Shown here in pieces: positions 54,119 through 62,640 of a stretch of DNA of 64,000 nt (positions within the stretch are counted from its first letter, which is position 1; each line of letters starts with the position of its first letter). The notes under the pieces are model-generated. The model ran no database searches and was not told the origin of the DNA. It saw nothing but the letters and a program-made list of their open reading frames with translations. This DNA comes from DASSQJ01 sp963773655. GTDB lineage: Bacteria > Actinomycetota > Actinomycetes > Actinomycetales > Dermatophilaceae. The translations under genes and the position numbers were made by a program. Location: NCBI GenBank assembly GCA_963773655.1, contig CAVZBX010000007.1, forward strand, positions 62,001 through 126,000. Reading direction: 5' to 3'.

Positions 54119-54840
54119 CCGACACCAGCCGACCCGTCCCCGCCAAGCCGGGGGCGGCCCGCATCCGTGAGATCAACGACACCATCCGCTACGCCATGTG
54201 GTCGGTGTTCGCGGTCGCCGAGCCGGTGGGTGACGGCGACCGCGACGCCCTCGCCACCGAGGTGGAGGAGCTGTTCGCGAAGCTGGCCGCCGAGGACGTG
54301 GTCGTGCGCGGCACGTACGACGTCGCCGGTCTGCGCGCCGAGGCCGACGTCATGGTGTGGTGGCACGCGGCCACGATCGAGGCGCTGCAGGAGGCGTACC
54401 ACGCGCTGCTGCGCACGGCGTGGGGTGCGCACCTGGAGCCGGTCTGGTCGGTGGCCGCCCTGCACCGTCCCGCGGAGTTCAACAAGAGCCACATCCCGGC
54501 GTTCATGGGCGAGGAGGAGGCGCGCGACTACGTCTGCGTCTACCCCTTCGTGCGCTCCTACGAGTGGTACCTGCTGCCGGACGAGGAGCGGCGGGCGCTG
54601 CTCGTCGAGCACGGCCGGATGGCGCGCGAGTACCCGGACGTGCGCGCCAACACCATCGCCTCGTTCGCGTTGAACGACTACGAGTGGATCCTGGCCTTCG
54701 AGGCCGACGAGCTGCACCGCATCGTCGACCTGATGCGCGAGCTGCGGGCGTCCGGCGCCCGGCGGCACGTCCGCGAGGAGGTGCCGTTCTACACCGGCCC
54801 CCGCGTGGCGGTCCGCGACCTGGTCGCCCGCCACCGCTGA
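54115..54840 (+). CDS. chdC: Coproheme decarboxylase (hydrogen-peroxide-dependent haem synthase)
   Basis: 241 residues, chlorite-dismutase-like fold. Final step of the coproporphyrin route: oxidative decarboxylation of coproheme to haem b. YPFVRSYEWYLL includes the candidate catalytic tyrosine Tyr143, and His166 in LLVEHGRMA is the expected proximal haem ligand. Actinobacterial family signature NTIASFALNDYEWILAFE. ATG overlaps the hemG stop, with GGAGAGG upstream. Confidence 0.95.
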   Translation: MTDTSRPVPAKPGAARIREINDTIRYAMWSVFAVAEPVGDGDRDALATEVEELFAKLAAEDVVVRGTYDVAGLRAEADVMVWWHAATIEALQEAYHALLRTAWGAHLEPVWSVAALHRPAEFNKSHIPAFMGEEEARDYVCVYPFVRSYEWYLLPDEERRALLVEHGRMAREYPDVRANTIASFALNDYEWILAFEADELHRIVDLMRELRASGARRHVREEVPFYTGPRVAVRDLVARHR

Positions 54841-54850
54841 CGCAGCACGG

Positions 54851-55195
54851 CTAGCCGCCGCCGAAGGTGCCGGTCGCGAGCGCCAGGACGAGGTAGGCGC
54901 CGAGCACGGTGCCCACCGGCAGGGCGGTCGCGAGCACGAGCAGCCGGGCCGAGACCGGCGAGGTCGCCAGTGCTGCAGCCCCGAGCGCGAGGGTCCACGC
55001 GACGAGGGCCATGCCGGCGGCCACCACGCCCCACCCGCGGCCGACGGTGCCGGAGGCCCCGGCGGCGGAGGCGAGGGCGAAGACGGCCCATGCGACGACC
55101 ACCGCCGACAGGCCGGCGAGGACGAGCGCGGCGACCCGGCCGGCGAGCGCGGCGTAGGGGTGCGCCGTGGGTGGGGCTCGGTGCGCCACGTGCAT
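54851..55195 (-). CDS. Small four-helix membrane protein, unknown function
   Basis: 114 residues with about four hydrophobic helices, Ala/Val/Leu rich, and a short His-containing N-terminus. GAGGAG lies seven bases before the ATG. It sits between chdC and msrB, the place of Rv2675c-like genes in mycobacteria, but I see no similarity that would name it. Confidence 0.65.
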   Translation of the reverse strand: MHVAHRAPPTAHPYAALAGRVAALVLAGLSAVVVAWAVFALASAAGASGTVGRGWGVVAAGMALVAWTLALGAAALATSPVSARLLVLATALPVGTVLGAYLVLALATGTFGGG

Positions 55196-55248
55196 GACGG
55201 TCTCCTCGGGCCCAGTGTGGCACCGGGGCCGCCGCGTGGCTACCGGCC

Positions 55249-55683
55249 TCAGGCGTCCTCGGCCGGCTTCAGCGTCAGGCTGATCGAGTTGATGCAGTAT
55301 CGCTGGTCGGTGGGGATGTCGTAGCCCTCGCCCTCGAAGACGTGCCCGAGGTGGCTGCCACAGGTGGCGCACCGCACCTCGACCCGCGGCCGGCCCGGCA
55401 GCGAGCGGTCCTCGAGGTACTCCACGGAGTCCCCGGCGAGCGGGCTGTAGAACGACGGCCACCCGCAGTGGCTCTCGAACTTGGTCGCCGACCGGAACAG
55501 CTCGGCACCGCAGGCGCGGCACGCGTAGACGCCGTCGGTCTTGGTGTCGGTGTACTCGCCGGTGAAGGGCCGCTCGGTGCCGGCCTGCCGCAGCACCTGG
55601 AACTCCTGGGGGGACAGGGCCGCGCGCCACTCCTCCTCGCTGCGCTGGACGGCGTACTCGCGGTCGCTCGGTGTCATCGCCAT
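55249..55683 (-). CDS. msrB: Peptide-methionine (R)-S-oxide reductase MsrB
   Basis: 144 residues. Zinc cysteines CRAC and CATC, substrate-site HCGWPSFYSP, and the catalytic cysteine in RYCINSISL. Reduces methionine-R-sulfoxide in proteins. ATG 55683 is given; the in-frame ATG at 55677 is an alternative. Counterpart of Rv2674 at the end of the conserved haem/msrB block. Confidence 0.96.
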   Translation of the reverse strand: MAMTPSDREYAVQRSEEEWRAALSPQEFQVLRQAGTERPFTGEYTDTKTDGVYACRACGAELFRSATKFESHCGWPSFYSPLAGDSVEYLEDRSLPGRPRVEVRCATCGSHLGHVFEGEGYDIPTDQRYCINSISLTLKPAEDA

Positions 55684-55785
55684 GCCCAGCCCAACACCGG
55701 CGCGGTGCCGATGGTTCCCGGGCGTTGGGGACGAAAGGACCTCGTCACCTGCCCGGGCGTGGGTGGGGCTCGTTAGGCTCGCCGC

Positions 55786-57954
55786 ATGCCGGATGCGCAG
55801 GTGGTCGAGGTCGAGGGTCCAGGCGGTGTCCGCGAGGTCCGGCTCAGCAGCCCGGACCGGCTGATGTGGCCCGCCGACGGCATCACCAAGGGCGACCTCG
55901 CCGGATACGTCAGCGCCGTCGGCGACTGCCTGGTCCACCACGTCGGCGACCGGCCGGTCACGCTCCAGCGCTTCCCGGAGGGCATCGAGGGCGAGGAGTT
56001 CTACCAGAAGAACCCCCCGAAGGGGATGCCCGCGTGGGTGCGCACCACGCGCTGCCGCTACCCGAGCGGACGGGTCCACGACCAGGTGGTCGTCGACGAG
56101 GTGGCCACGGCCGTCTGGGCGGTGCAGATGAACACCGTCACCTTCCACCCCTGGCCGGTGCGCACGGCCGACAACGACCGCCCCGACGAGCTGCGCATCG
56201 ACCTCGACCCCCAGCCCGGTCGCACGTTCGCCGACGCCGTCGAGGCGGCCCAGGCCCTGCGCGAGCTGATGACCGAGCTCGGGCTGACCGCCTGGGCGAA
56301 GACCAGCGGCAACCGCGGCGTGCACGTGTACTCACGGATCGCGCCGACGCACGAGTTCCTCGACGTCCGCCACGGAGTCATCGGCATCGCCCGCGAGCTG
56401 GAGCGCCGCCTCCCCGACCTGGTCACGACGTCCTGGTGGAAGGAGGAGCGCGGCGAGCGGGTCTTCGTCGACTTCAACCAGGCCTGCCGCGACCGCACCA
56501 TCGCGTCGGCGTACAGCCCACGGCCGCTCCCCGGGGCACCGGTGTCCATGCCGGTCACGTGGGGGGAGATCACCACCGTCGACCCCTCCGACTTCACCGT
56601 GCTCACCGTCCCCGACGTCGTCGAGGACCGCGGCGACGCCTGGGCCGGCCTCGACGATGCCGTCGGCGACGTCTCCACGGCCGTCGCCCTCTGGGACCGC
56701 GACGTCGAGGAGCGCGGCCTCGGCGAGCTCAACTTCCCGCCCGACTACCCGAAGATGCCGGGTGAGCCGCCCCGCGTGCAGCCGAGCAAGCGACGCCGGG
56801 ACAAGGCCGACGACGAGTACATGGCGCCGAAGGCGGAGCGCGACGCCGCGCTGCGCGAGGAGTGGGGGATGCCGCTCGTGCCGCCGGTGCCACCGATGCT
56901 GGCCAAGCCGGTGAGAGGCATCGACGCCGCCGAGAAGGCGGCCGCCGACGTCGTCTACGAGCCGAAGTGGGACGGCTTCCGCTCGATCGTCTTCCGCTCC
57001 GGTGACCGGGTCGAGATCGGCAGCCGCAACGAGAAGCCGATGACGCGGTACTTCCCGGAGCTCGTCGAGGCGGCCCTGGTGAGCCTGCCCGATCGCTGCG
57101 TCGTCGACGGCGAGATCGTCGTGGTGCGGCCCGGCGAGGACCGCCTCGACTTCGACCTGCTCAGCCAGCGGATCCACCCGGCCGCCAGCCGGGTCCGGCG
57201 GCTCGCCGGCGAGACGCCCGCCCGGTTCGTCGCCTTCGACCTGCTCGCGCTCGGCGACGACGACCTCACCGGCCGGCCGTTCGCGGAGCGCCGCGCGATG
57301 CTCGAGGGCGCCCTCGCCGGCGCGCGGCCCCCCATCCACCTCACCCGCGCCACCTCCGACCCGGCCACCGCGGCCGAGTGGTTCACCGAGTTCGAGGGCG
57401 CCGGGCTCGACGGCCTGGTGGCCAAGCCGGCCGACGCCCCGTACGAGCCGGGCAAGCGCACCATGCTGAAGATCAAGCACGAGCGCACCGCCGACTGCGT
57501 CGTCGCCGGGTACCGGGTCCACAAGTCCGGCCCGGACGCCATCGGGTCGCTGCTTCTGGGTCTGCACGACGCCGACGGCGCCCTGCTCTCGGTCGGCGTC
57601 ATCGGCGCCTTCCCGATGGCGCGGCGCACCGAGCTGTTCGAGGAGCTGCAGCCGCTCGTCACCGGGCTCGAGGACCACCCGTGGAACTGGGGGGCGCTCG
57701 ACGAGGGGACGCGCACTCCGCAGGCGGCGGCCGGCAGCCGCTGGGCCGCGGGCAAGGACCTCTCGTTCACCCCGCTGCGCCCCGAGCGCGTCGTCGAGGT
57801 GCGCTACGACCACATGGAGGGCGTGCGGTTCCGGCACACCGCGCAGTTCGTGCGCTGGCGCCCCGACAAGGACCCGGCGGAGTGCACCTTCGACCAGCTC
57901 GAGGAGCCGGTCTCCTACGACCTGTCCGCGGTGCTCGACGGGGGGCTGGGGTGA
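55786..57954 (+). CDS. Primase-polymerase domain fused to ATP-dependent DNA ligase (LigC/LigD-like)
   Basis: 722 residues. N-terminal PrimPol domain (about 15-300): Asp139 and Asp141 in RIDLDPQP, His180 in SGNRGVHVYSR, Asp229 in VFVDFNQ. After a charged linker (about 330-360), the ligase nucleotidyltransferase domain has the adenylated lysine Lys394 in EPKWDGFR, and an OB-fold to the end. There is no 3'-phosphoesterase domain, unlike canonical LigD. The ligase half is LigC-like. Probably a gap-filling and sealing repair enzyme. No ku gene is in the window. TAGGCT (55774-55779) lies six bases before the ATG. Confidence 0.9.
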   Translation: MPDAQVVEVEGPGGVREVRLSSPDRLMWPADGITKGDLAGYVSAVGDCLVHHVGDRPVTLQRFPEGIEGEEFYQKNPPKGMPAWVRTTRCRYPSGRVHDQVVVDEVATAVWAVQMNTVTFHPWPVRTADNDRPDELRIDLDPQPGRTFADAVEAAQALRELMTELGLTAWAKTSGNRGVHVYSRIAPTHEFLDVRHGVIGIARELERRLPDLVTTSWWKEERGERVFVDFNQACRDRTIASAYSPRPLPGAPVSMPVTWGEITTVDPSDFTVLTVPDVVEDRGDAWAGLDDAVGDVSTAVALWDRDVEERGLGELNFPPDYPKMPGEPPRVQPSKRRRDKADDEYMAPKAERDAALREEWGMPLVPPVPPMLAKPVRGIDAAEKAAADVVYEPKWDGFRSIVFRSGDRVEIGSRNEKPMTRYFPELVEAALVSLPDRCVVDGEIVVVRPGEDRLDFDLLSQRIHPAASRVRRLAGETPARFVAFDLLALGDDDLTGRPFAERRAMLEGALAGARPPIHLTRATSDPATAAEWFTEFEGAGLDGLVAKPADAPYEPGKRTMLKIKHERTADCVVAGYRVHKSGPDAIGSLLLGLHDADGALLSVGVIGAFPMARRTELFEELQPLVTGLEDHPWNWGALDEGTRTPQAAAGSRWAAGKDLSFTPLRPERVVEVRYDHMEGVRFRHTAQFVRWRPDKDPAECTFDQLEEPVSYDLSAVLDGGLG

Positions 57955-59153
57955 GCGGAGGGTCCGTCGGCGACGCTCCCGCGTCGCAGCGGCCGCTGCG
58001 ACGGGCGGCGGTGGCGGGTGCTGCCGTGGGCGGCACCGCGGCGGTGGCGTCCGGCGCGGGCTCGCTGGCGGCGGCGGCGTACTTCGCGCGGAAGGTGCTC
58101 ACCCCCGACCCGCGCAGGCCGGACGACGTCGTCATCAGGGCGGCCGGCTCCCGCACCGTCACCCTCGCGACCACGGTGGAGACCGTGGCCCCGGGCCGGT
58201 ACGGGCTGTGGCTCGACGGCGGGAACGGGCACGCCCGGGTGGGGGAGGTGCTCGACCTCGACGTCGGCCGGGGGCTCGTCGAACGCGAGCTGCTCGGGGT
58301 CGACCACGGCTCGCTCAGCCCGGGCTCGGCCCGGTGGAACCAGTACTACTACGCCGCGCCCCCCGACGCGAGCCTCGGGCTCGCCACCCAGCGGGTCACG
58401 TACGACGGCGAGCTGGGGGCGATGCCGGCGTGGGTGGTGCCGGCCGGGGAGGGGCGCCGCGACACCGGGCCGCGCTGGGCGGTGCTCGTGCACGGTCGCG
58501 GGGCCCGGCGGGAGGAGACGGTGCGCGCCGTCGGGCCGCTGCACGCCGCGGGCTGGACCTGCCTGGTGCCTTCCTACCGCAACGACGAGGGGGTGCCCGC
58601 CGGCCCGGACGGCCGGTACGCCCTCGGGCTCTCGGAGTGGCGCGACGTGCACGCGGCGATCGACTACGCCGTGGGGCGCGGGGCCCGGGAGGTGCTGCTC
58701 GTCGGGTGGTCGATGGGGGGCGCCATCGTGCTTCAGCTGCTCGACCGCTCGCCGTACGCGGAGCTGGTCTCGCGGGTGGTCCTCGACGCGCCGGTCCTGG
58801 ACTGGGGCGACGTGCTCGCCCACCACGCCCGCGCGCACCATCTGCCGCCGCACGTCGGGTGGCTGGCGCGCTCGATGATGAACCGTCGGTGGGGGCACCG
58901 CCTCGTCGGGGTCCGCGAAGGCGTCGACCTGGCCCTCACCGACTGGGTGGGCCGCAACGAGGAGCTGCGGCACCCGATGCTGCTCATCCACTCCGCCGAC
59001 GACGAGTTCGTGCCGGTCGGTCCGTCGCGCCGGCTGGCGCAGGCCAGGCCCGACCTCGTGACCTACGTCGAGTGGCGGGTGGCCCGCCACTGCAAGGAGT
59101 GGAACACCGACCCACAGCGCTGGGAACAGCTGGTCGGCGACTTCGCCGGCTGA
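57951..59153 (+). CDS. Alpha/beta hydrolase with N-terminal membrane segment
   Basis: 400 residues. An N-terminal hydrophobic Ala/Gly-rich helix (about 15-45) probably anchors it. The hydrolase core (about 150-400) has VLVHGRGARREE, nucleophile motif GWSMGG, acid region HSADDEFVP and the final His in ARHCKEWN. Substrate unknown. The GTG overlaps the ligase stop (GTGA), an odd functional pairing but clear translational coupling. Confidence 0.88.
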   Translation: MSGGSVGDAPASQRPLRRAAVAGAAVGGTAAVASGAGSLAAAAYFARKVLTPDPRRPDDVVIRAAGSRTVTLATTVETVAPGRYGLWLDGGNGHARVGEVLDLDVGRGLVERELLGVDHGSLSPGSARWNQYYYAAPPDASLGLATQRVTYDGELGAMPAWVVPAGEGRRDTGPRWAVLVHGRGARREETVRAVGPLHAAGWTCLVPSYRNDEGVPAGPDGRYALGLSEWRDVHAAIDYAVGRGAREVLLVGWSMGGAIVLQLLDRSPYAELVSRVVLDAPVLDWGDVLAHHARAHHLPPHVGWLARSMMNRRWGHRLVGVREGVDLALTDWVGRNEELRHPMLLIHSADDEFVPVGPSRRLAQARPDLVTYVEWRVARHCKEWNTDPQRWEQLVGDFAG

Positions 59154-59179
59154 GCGGTCGCACGCGCCAGGGTGCCGCC

Positions 59180-59920
59180 TCAGCGGGCCCGGTGGAAGCG
59201 GTAGAGACCCAGCAGGGTCCCGGCCTCCTCGAGCAGCGCGTACGGGCGCGCCGGGATGCCGCTGAGCACCGGTCCGCTGGTGATCCGGGTCGCCTCGCCG
59301 CCGACGAGGGTCGGAACGACGGTGAGCGCGAGCTCGTCGACGACGTCCGTCGCCAGGGCGGTGCCGAGCAGCGACGGGCCACCTTCGAGCAACACCTTGC
59401 GCAGCCGCCGCAGCGCGAGCTCGTCCAGGGCCGCGCGCAGGTCCACCGCGTCCCGCCCGCAGACGAGCACGGAGTCCTCCCCGAGCACCGAGCGGGCCCG
59501 GTCGAGCGCCCGCTCGCCGGCGGCCCGGGAGGTGACCAGCACGGCCGGGCCGCGCCCCTCCTTGCCGGTGCGGATGCTCTCCGGCACCCGGGCGCTGCGG
59601 GTCACCACGGCGAGCGTGGCGGGCACCCGGGAGCGCCGGGTGGGCACCAGGCGCCGGTAGCCCTCGGTGCGCACGGTGCCGGCGCCGACGAGCACGACGT
59701 CGGCGAGGTCGCGCTGGAGCGAGAAGACCCGGTTGTCGGGGGGCGTGTTGACCGACCCGCTGCGACCGTCGGCGCCGGCGGCCGCGCCGTCGAGCGTGGT
59801 CACCATGTTGGCGCGCACCCAGGTGCCCCGGCGGGGGAAGGCGTAGAGCTCCTCGAGGTCTCCGGTACCGACGCGCGACCCGGGGCGGGACGGCCGGCGG
59901 GGGTCGATGAGCACGCGCAT
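59180..59920 (-). CDS. RibD C-terminal/dihydrofolate-reductase-fold reductase
   Basis: 246 residues. RibD reductase-like domain: VRANMVTTLDGAAAGADGRSGSVN (NADPH/substrate loop), VLVGAGTVRTEGYRRL, and VLLEGGPSLLGTAL. It lacks the deaminase half of RibD, so it is a stand-alone pyrimidine-reductase-like enzyme, possibly but not certainly in riboflavin or deazaflavin synthesis. CACACT (minus, 59932-59927) lies six bases before the ATG. Confidence 0.87.
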   Translation of the reverse strand: MRVLIDPRRPSRPGSRVGTGDLEELYAFPRRGTWVRANMVTTLDGAAAGADGRSGSVNTPPDNRVFSLQRDLADVVLVGAGTVRTEGYRRLVPTRRSRVPATLAVVTRSARVPESIRTGKEGRGPAVLVTSRAAGERALDRARSVLGEDSVLVCGRDAVDLRAALDELALRRLRKVLLEGGPSLLGTALATDVVDELALTVVPTLVGGEATRITSGPVLSGIPARPYALLEEAGTLLGLYRFHRAR

Positions 59921-59926
59921 CCCCGC

Positions 59927-59952
59927 AGTGTGGCACCGGGCTCTGGTTGGAT
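59927..59952. promoter_or_regulatory. Divergent leaderless promoters of RibD-like and PPK2 genes
   Basis: CACACT (minus, 59932-59927) and TTGGAT (plus, 59947-59952), each six bases from its ATG, in a 38-bp intergenic interval. Each -35 region must lie near or within the opposing gene. Confidence 0.5.
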
Positions 59953-59958
59953 GCAGAG

Positions 59959-60948
59959 ATGGGCAAGGGAAAGAAGAAGAAGCAGGAGAAGGAGCGGCAG
60001 CGGAAGCAGCGGGCCGCCGAGACCTACGACGACGGCGAGCTCACCGGCAAGGCCGCCCGCAAGAGCAGGAGGAAGAAGGAGAAGGCGAAGGAGGCCAGGG
60101 AGGAGCAGGAGGTCACTCGCTGGTCGGACGTGCTGCGGGTCGGCCCCGGCTTCGACCTCACCGACCTCGACCCGCACTCGACCCCGGGCTTCGACGGGGA
60201 CAAGGCCGACGGCGAGGCCGTGATGGCCGAGCTCCAGGCCCGCCTCGGCGACCTCCAGGAGCGCCTCTACGCCGAGTCCCGCAGCGGTGGCACCCGCTCG
60301 CTGCTCCTCGTCATCCAGGGCATGGACACGTCCGGCAAGGGCGGCATCATGCGCCACGTCGTCGGGGCGGTCGACCCGCAGGGCGTTGACATCACGTCGT
60401 TCAAGGCGCCGACCGCCGAGGAGAAGAAGCACCCGTTCCTCTGGCGCGTCCGCCGGGCCCTGCCTCGCCCGGGCCAGATCGGGGTCTTCGACCGCTCCCA
60501 CTACGAGGACGTGCTCATCGTGCGCGTCCACGACCTCGTCCCGCGGTCGGTGTGGGCCCGCCGCTACTCCCAGATCAACCGCTTCGAGGCCACGGTCGTC
60601 GACTCCGGTACCACCGTCGTCAAGGTGATGCTGCACCTGTCGAGCGACGAGCAGAAGGCGCGCCTGGCCGAGCGGTTGGAGCGGCGGGACAAGCACTGGA
60701 AGTACAACCCCGGCGACCTCGACGAGCGGGCGCACTGGCCCGACTACATGGAGGCCTACCAGGAGGCGCTGGAGCGGTGCTCCACCACCCTGGCCCCCTG
60801 GCACGTCGTGCCCGCCGACCGCAAGTGGTACGCCCGCCTCGCCGTCACCAACCTCCTCCTCGAGCACCTCGAGGCGATGGACCCGCAGTGGCCCGAGGCG
60901 GACTTCGACGTCGAGGCCGAGCGGGAGCGCCTCGCGATGACCCCCTAG
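59959..60948 (+). CDS. Polyphosphate kinase 2 family phosphotransferase
   Basis: 329 residues. The PPK2 domain (about 55-310) has Walker A GMDTSGKGG at 121-129 and Walker B-like FDRSHYEDV (Asp178, Arg179). Transfers phosphate between polyphosphate and nucleotides; direction and nucleotide preference cannot be judged. The first 50 residues are an unusual Lys/Arg/Glu-rich extension (MGKGKKKKQEKERQRKQR). ATG 59959 was chosen over an earlier TTG, which lies inside the -10 box. Confidence 0.9.
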   Translation: MGKGKKKKQEKERQRKQRAAETYDDGELTGKAARKSRRKKEKAKEAREEQEVTRWSDVLRVGPGFDLTDLDPHSTPGFDGDKADGEAVMAELQARLGDLQERLYAESRSGGTRSLLLVIQGMDTSGKGGIMRHVVGAVDPQGVDITSFKAPTAEEKKHPFLWRVRRALPRPGQIGVFDRSHYEDVLIVRVHDLVPRSVWARRYSQINRFEATVVDSGTTVVKVMLHLSSDEQKARLAERLERRDKHWKYNPGDLDERAHWPDYMEAYQEALERCSTTLAPWHVVPADRKWYARLAVTNLLLEHLEAMDPQWPEADFDVEAERERLAMTP

Positions 60949-60955
60949 CGCCGGG

Positions 60956-62608
60956 TCAGCCGGCCAGCGCCCGCCCGAGCAGCAGGTCGACGGCGCCGGC
61001 CCCCACCTCGGGGCCGAGCGTGCCGAAGGTGGCGCCGTGCTCCCCCCGCACCCGGCTGGCGACGAACGCGTCGGCGACCGGTCCGGGGGAGTGGCGCACC
61101 AGCAGCGCCGCCTGGAGCGTCACCGCCAGCCGCTCGACGACCCGGCGAGCGGCCCAGGGGGCGTCGGGCGCCAGGGCGGCGGCCCCCGCCCCCTCGCAGT
61201 CGTCGACCGCGGCGTCGAGGGCGGCGTCGTACCCCCGGGCCAGCGCGAGCTCCTTGCCGAGGGCCGCGAGCGAGGCCGGCTCGCGGGTGAGCGCCCGCAG
61301 CACGTCGAGCGCGTTCACGTTGCCGGAGCCCTCCCAGATGGAGTTGAGCGGGGCCTCGCGGTACAGCCGGGCCAGCCCGTTCTCCTCGACGTAGCCGTTG
61401 CCGCCGAGGCACTCCAGCGCCTCGGCCACCATCGGTGCGGTGCGCTTGCACACCCAGAACTTGCCGAGGGCCACGCCGAGGCGCGCCAGGTCGTGCTCCC
61501 CGGCGTCGACGGCGTGCGCCAGGCGCATCGCGAGCACCGTGGCCGCCTCGGCCTCGAGCGCGAGGTCGGCGAGGACGTTGCGCATCAGCGGCTGGTCGAC
61601 GAGCAGCGAGCCGAATGCGGACCGGTGCCGCGCGTGGTGCACGGCGCGGACCAGCGCGGCCCGCATCGTCGCCGTCGACCCGAGGACGCAGTCGAGTCGG
61701 GTGGAGGCGACCATCTCGATGATCGTGCGGACGCCGCGCCCCTCGTCGCCCACCCGGACCGCCCACGCGCCGTCGAGCTCGATCTCCGACGAGGCGTTGG
61801 AGCGGTTCCCGAGCTTGTCCTTGAGCCGTTGGATGCGGATGTCGTTGCGGCTGCCGTCGTCGAGGACCCGGGGGAGGAGGAAGCACCCGACCCCGCCGTC
61901 GGTCTGGGCGAGGACGAGGAAGCCGTCGCTCATCGGCGCCGAGCAGAACCACTTGTGGCCGGTGAGCCGGTGGGTGTCCCCGGCGAGCGGCCCGCCGGCC
62001 GCGGCGACGGCGCGGGTGGTGTTGGCCCGCACGTCGGAGCCGCCCTGCTTCTCGGTCATCCCCATCCCGAGGGTGAGGCCGGGCTTGTCGGCGTGGCGGC
62101 GCAGGCGGGGGTCGTAGGCGCGGGAGGCCAGCCCGGGAAGCCAGTCGCGGGAGACGTCGGGGGCGGCGGCGAGGGCCGGGGCCGCCGCGTACGTCATCGA
62201 GACGGGGCAGAGGTGCCCCGCCTCCACCTGCGACCACAGGACGAAGCCGGCGGCGCGCCGGGCGTGGGCGCCGGAGCCCGCCGGGCGGGTCCACGGCTCG
62301 GCGGTGAGCCCGTGCCCGACCGCCACCTCCATCAGCCGGTGGTACGCCGGGTGGTACTCGACCTCGTCCACACGCTCCCCGGTGGCGGCGTGGGTGCGCA
62401 GCACCGGGGTGACCCGGTCGGCCTGGTCTGCCCACAGCCGGGGCTCCTCGCTGCCGGCGAGCCGGCCGAGGTCGTGGAGGGCGCCGGCGCCCTCGGCGTC
62501 GTGGGGCCCCACCCACCGCGCGACGGCCTCGGCGAGGGCCGGGTCGGACGCGAGGACGTCGCGCTCCGGCAGCGGGGGAACCTGGTTCGTCACGAGGTGG
62601 GTCCGCAC
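60956..62608 (-). CDS. AidB-like acyl-CoA dehydrogenase family protein
   Basis: 550 residues. Acyl-CoA dehydrogenase fold with an extended N-terminus as in E. coli AidB: GMGMTEKQGGSDVRANTT, GHKWFCSAPMSDGFLVLAQ, and ECLGGNGYVEENGLARLYREAPLNSIWEGSGNV. AidB is made in the alkylation response and may protect DNA; dehydrogenase activity is weak (established). TAGGCT (minus, 62620-62615) lies six bases before the GTG at 62608. Divergent from the YihY gene across only 32 bp. Confidence 0.9.
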   Translation of the reverse strand: MRTHLVTNQVPPLPERDVLASDPALAEAVARWVGPHDAEGAGALHDLGRLAGSEEPRLWADQADRVTPVLRTHAATGERVDEVEYHPAYHRLMEVAVGHGLTAEPWTRPAGSGAHARRAAGFVLWSQVEAGHLCPVSMTYAAAPALAAAPDVSRDWLPGLASRAYDPRLRRHADKPGLTLGMGMTEKQGGSDVRANTTRAVAAAGGPLAGDTHRLTGHKWFCSAPMSDGFLVLAQTDGGVGCFLLPRVLDDGSRNDIRIQRLKDKLGNRSNASSEIELDGAWAVRVGDEGRGVRTIIEMVASTRLDCVLGSTATMRAALVRAVHHARHRSAFGSLLVDQPLMRNVLADLALEAEAATVLAMRLAHAVDAGEHDLARLGVALGKFWVCKRTAPMVAEALECLGGNGYVEENGLARLYREAPLNSIWEGSGNVNALDVLRALTREPASLAALGKELALARGYDAALDAAVDDCEGAGAAALAPDAPWAARRVVERLAVTLQAALLVRHSPGPVADAFVASRVRGEHGATFGTLGPEVGAGAVDLLLGRALAG

Positions 62609-62614
62609 CCTTGC

Positions 62615-62633
62615 AGCCTACGGCGGATACCGT
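62615..62633. promoter_or_regulatory. Ultra-compact divergent leaderless promoters (aidB-like / yihY-like)
   Basis: TAGGCT (minus, 62620-62615; six bases to GTG 62608) and TACCGT (plus, 62628-62633; seven bases to ATG 62641) are seven bases apart. The two polymerases could not occupy both promoters at once. Confidence 0.55.
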
Positions 62634-62640
62634 GGACCCC

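Noticed and set aside
59947..59958. TTG at 59947 as the PPK2 start
   Set aside because: It is part of the TTGGAT -10 box, and ATG 59959 gives the expected MGKGKKKK start.
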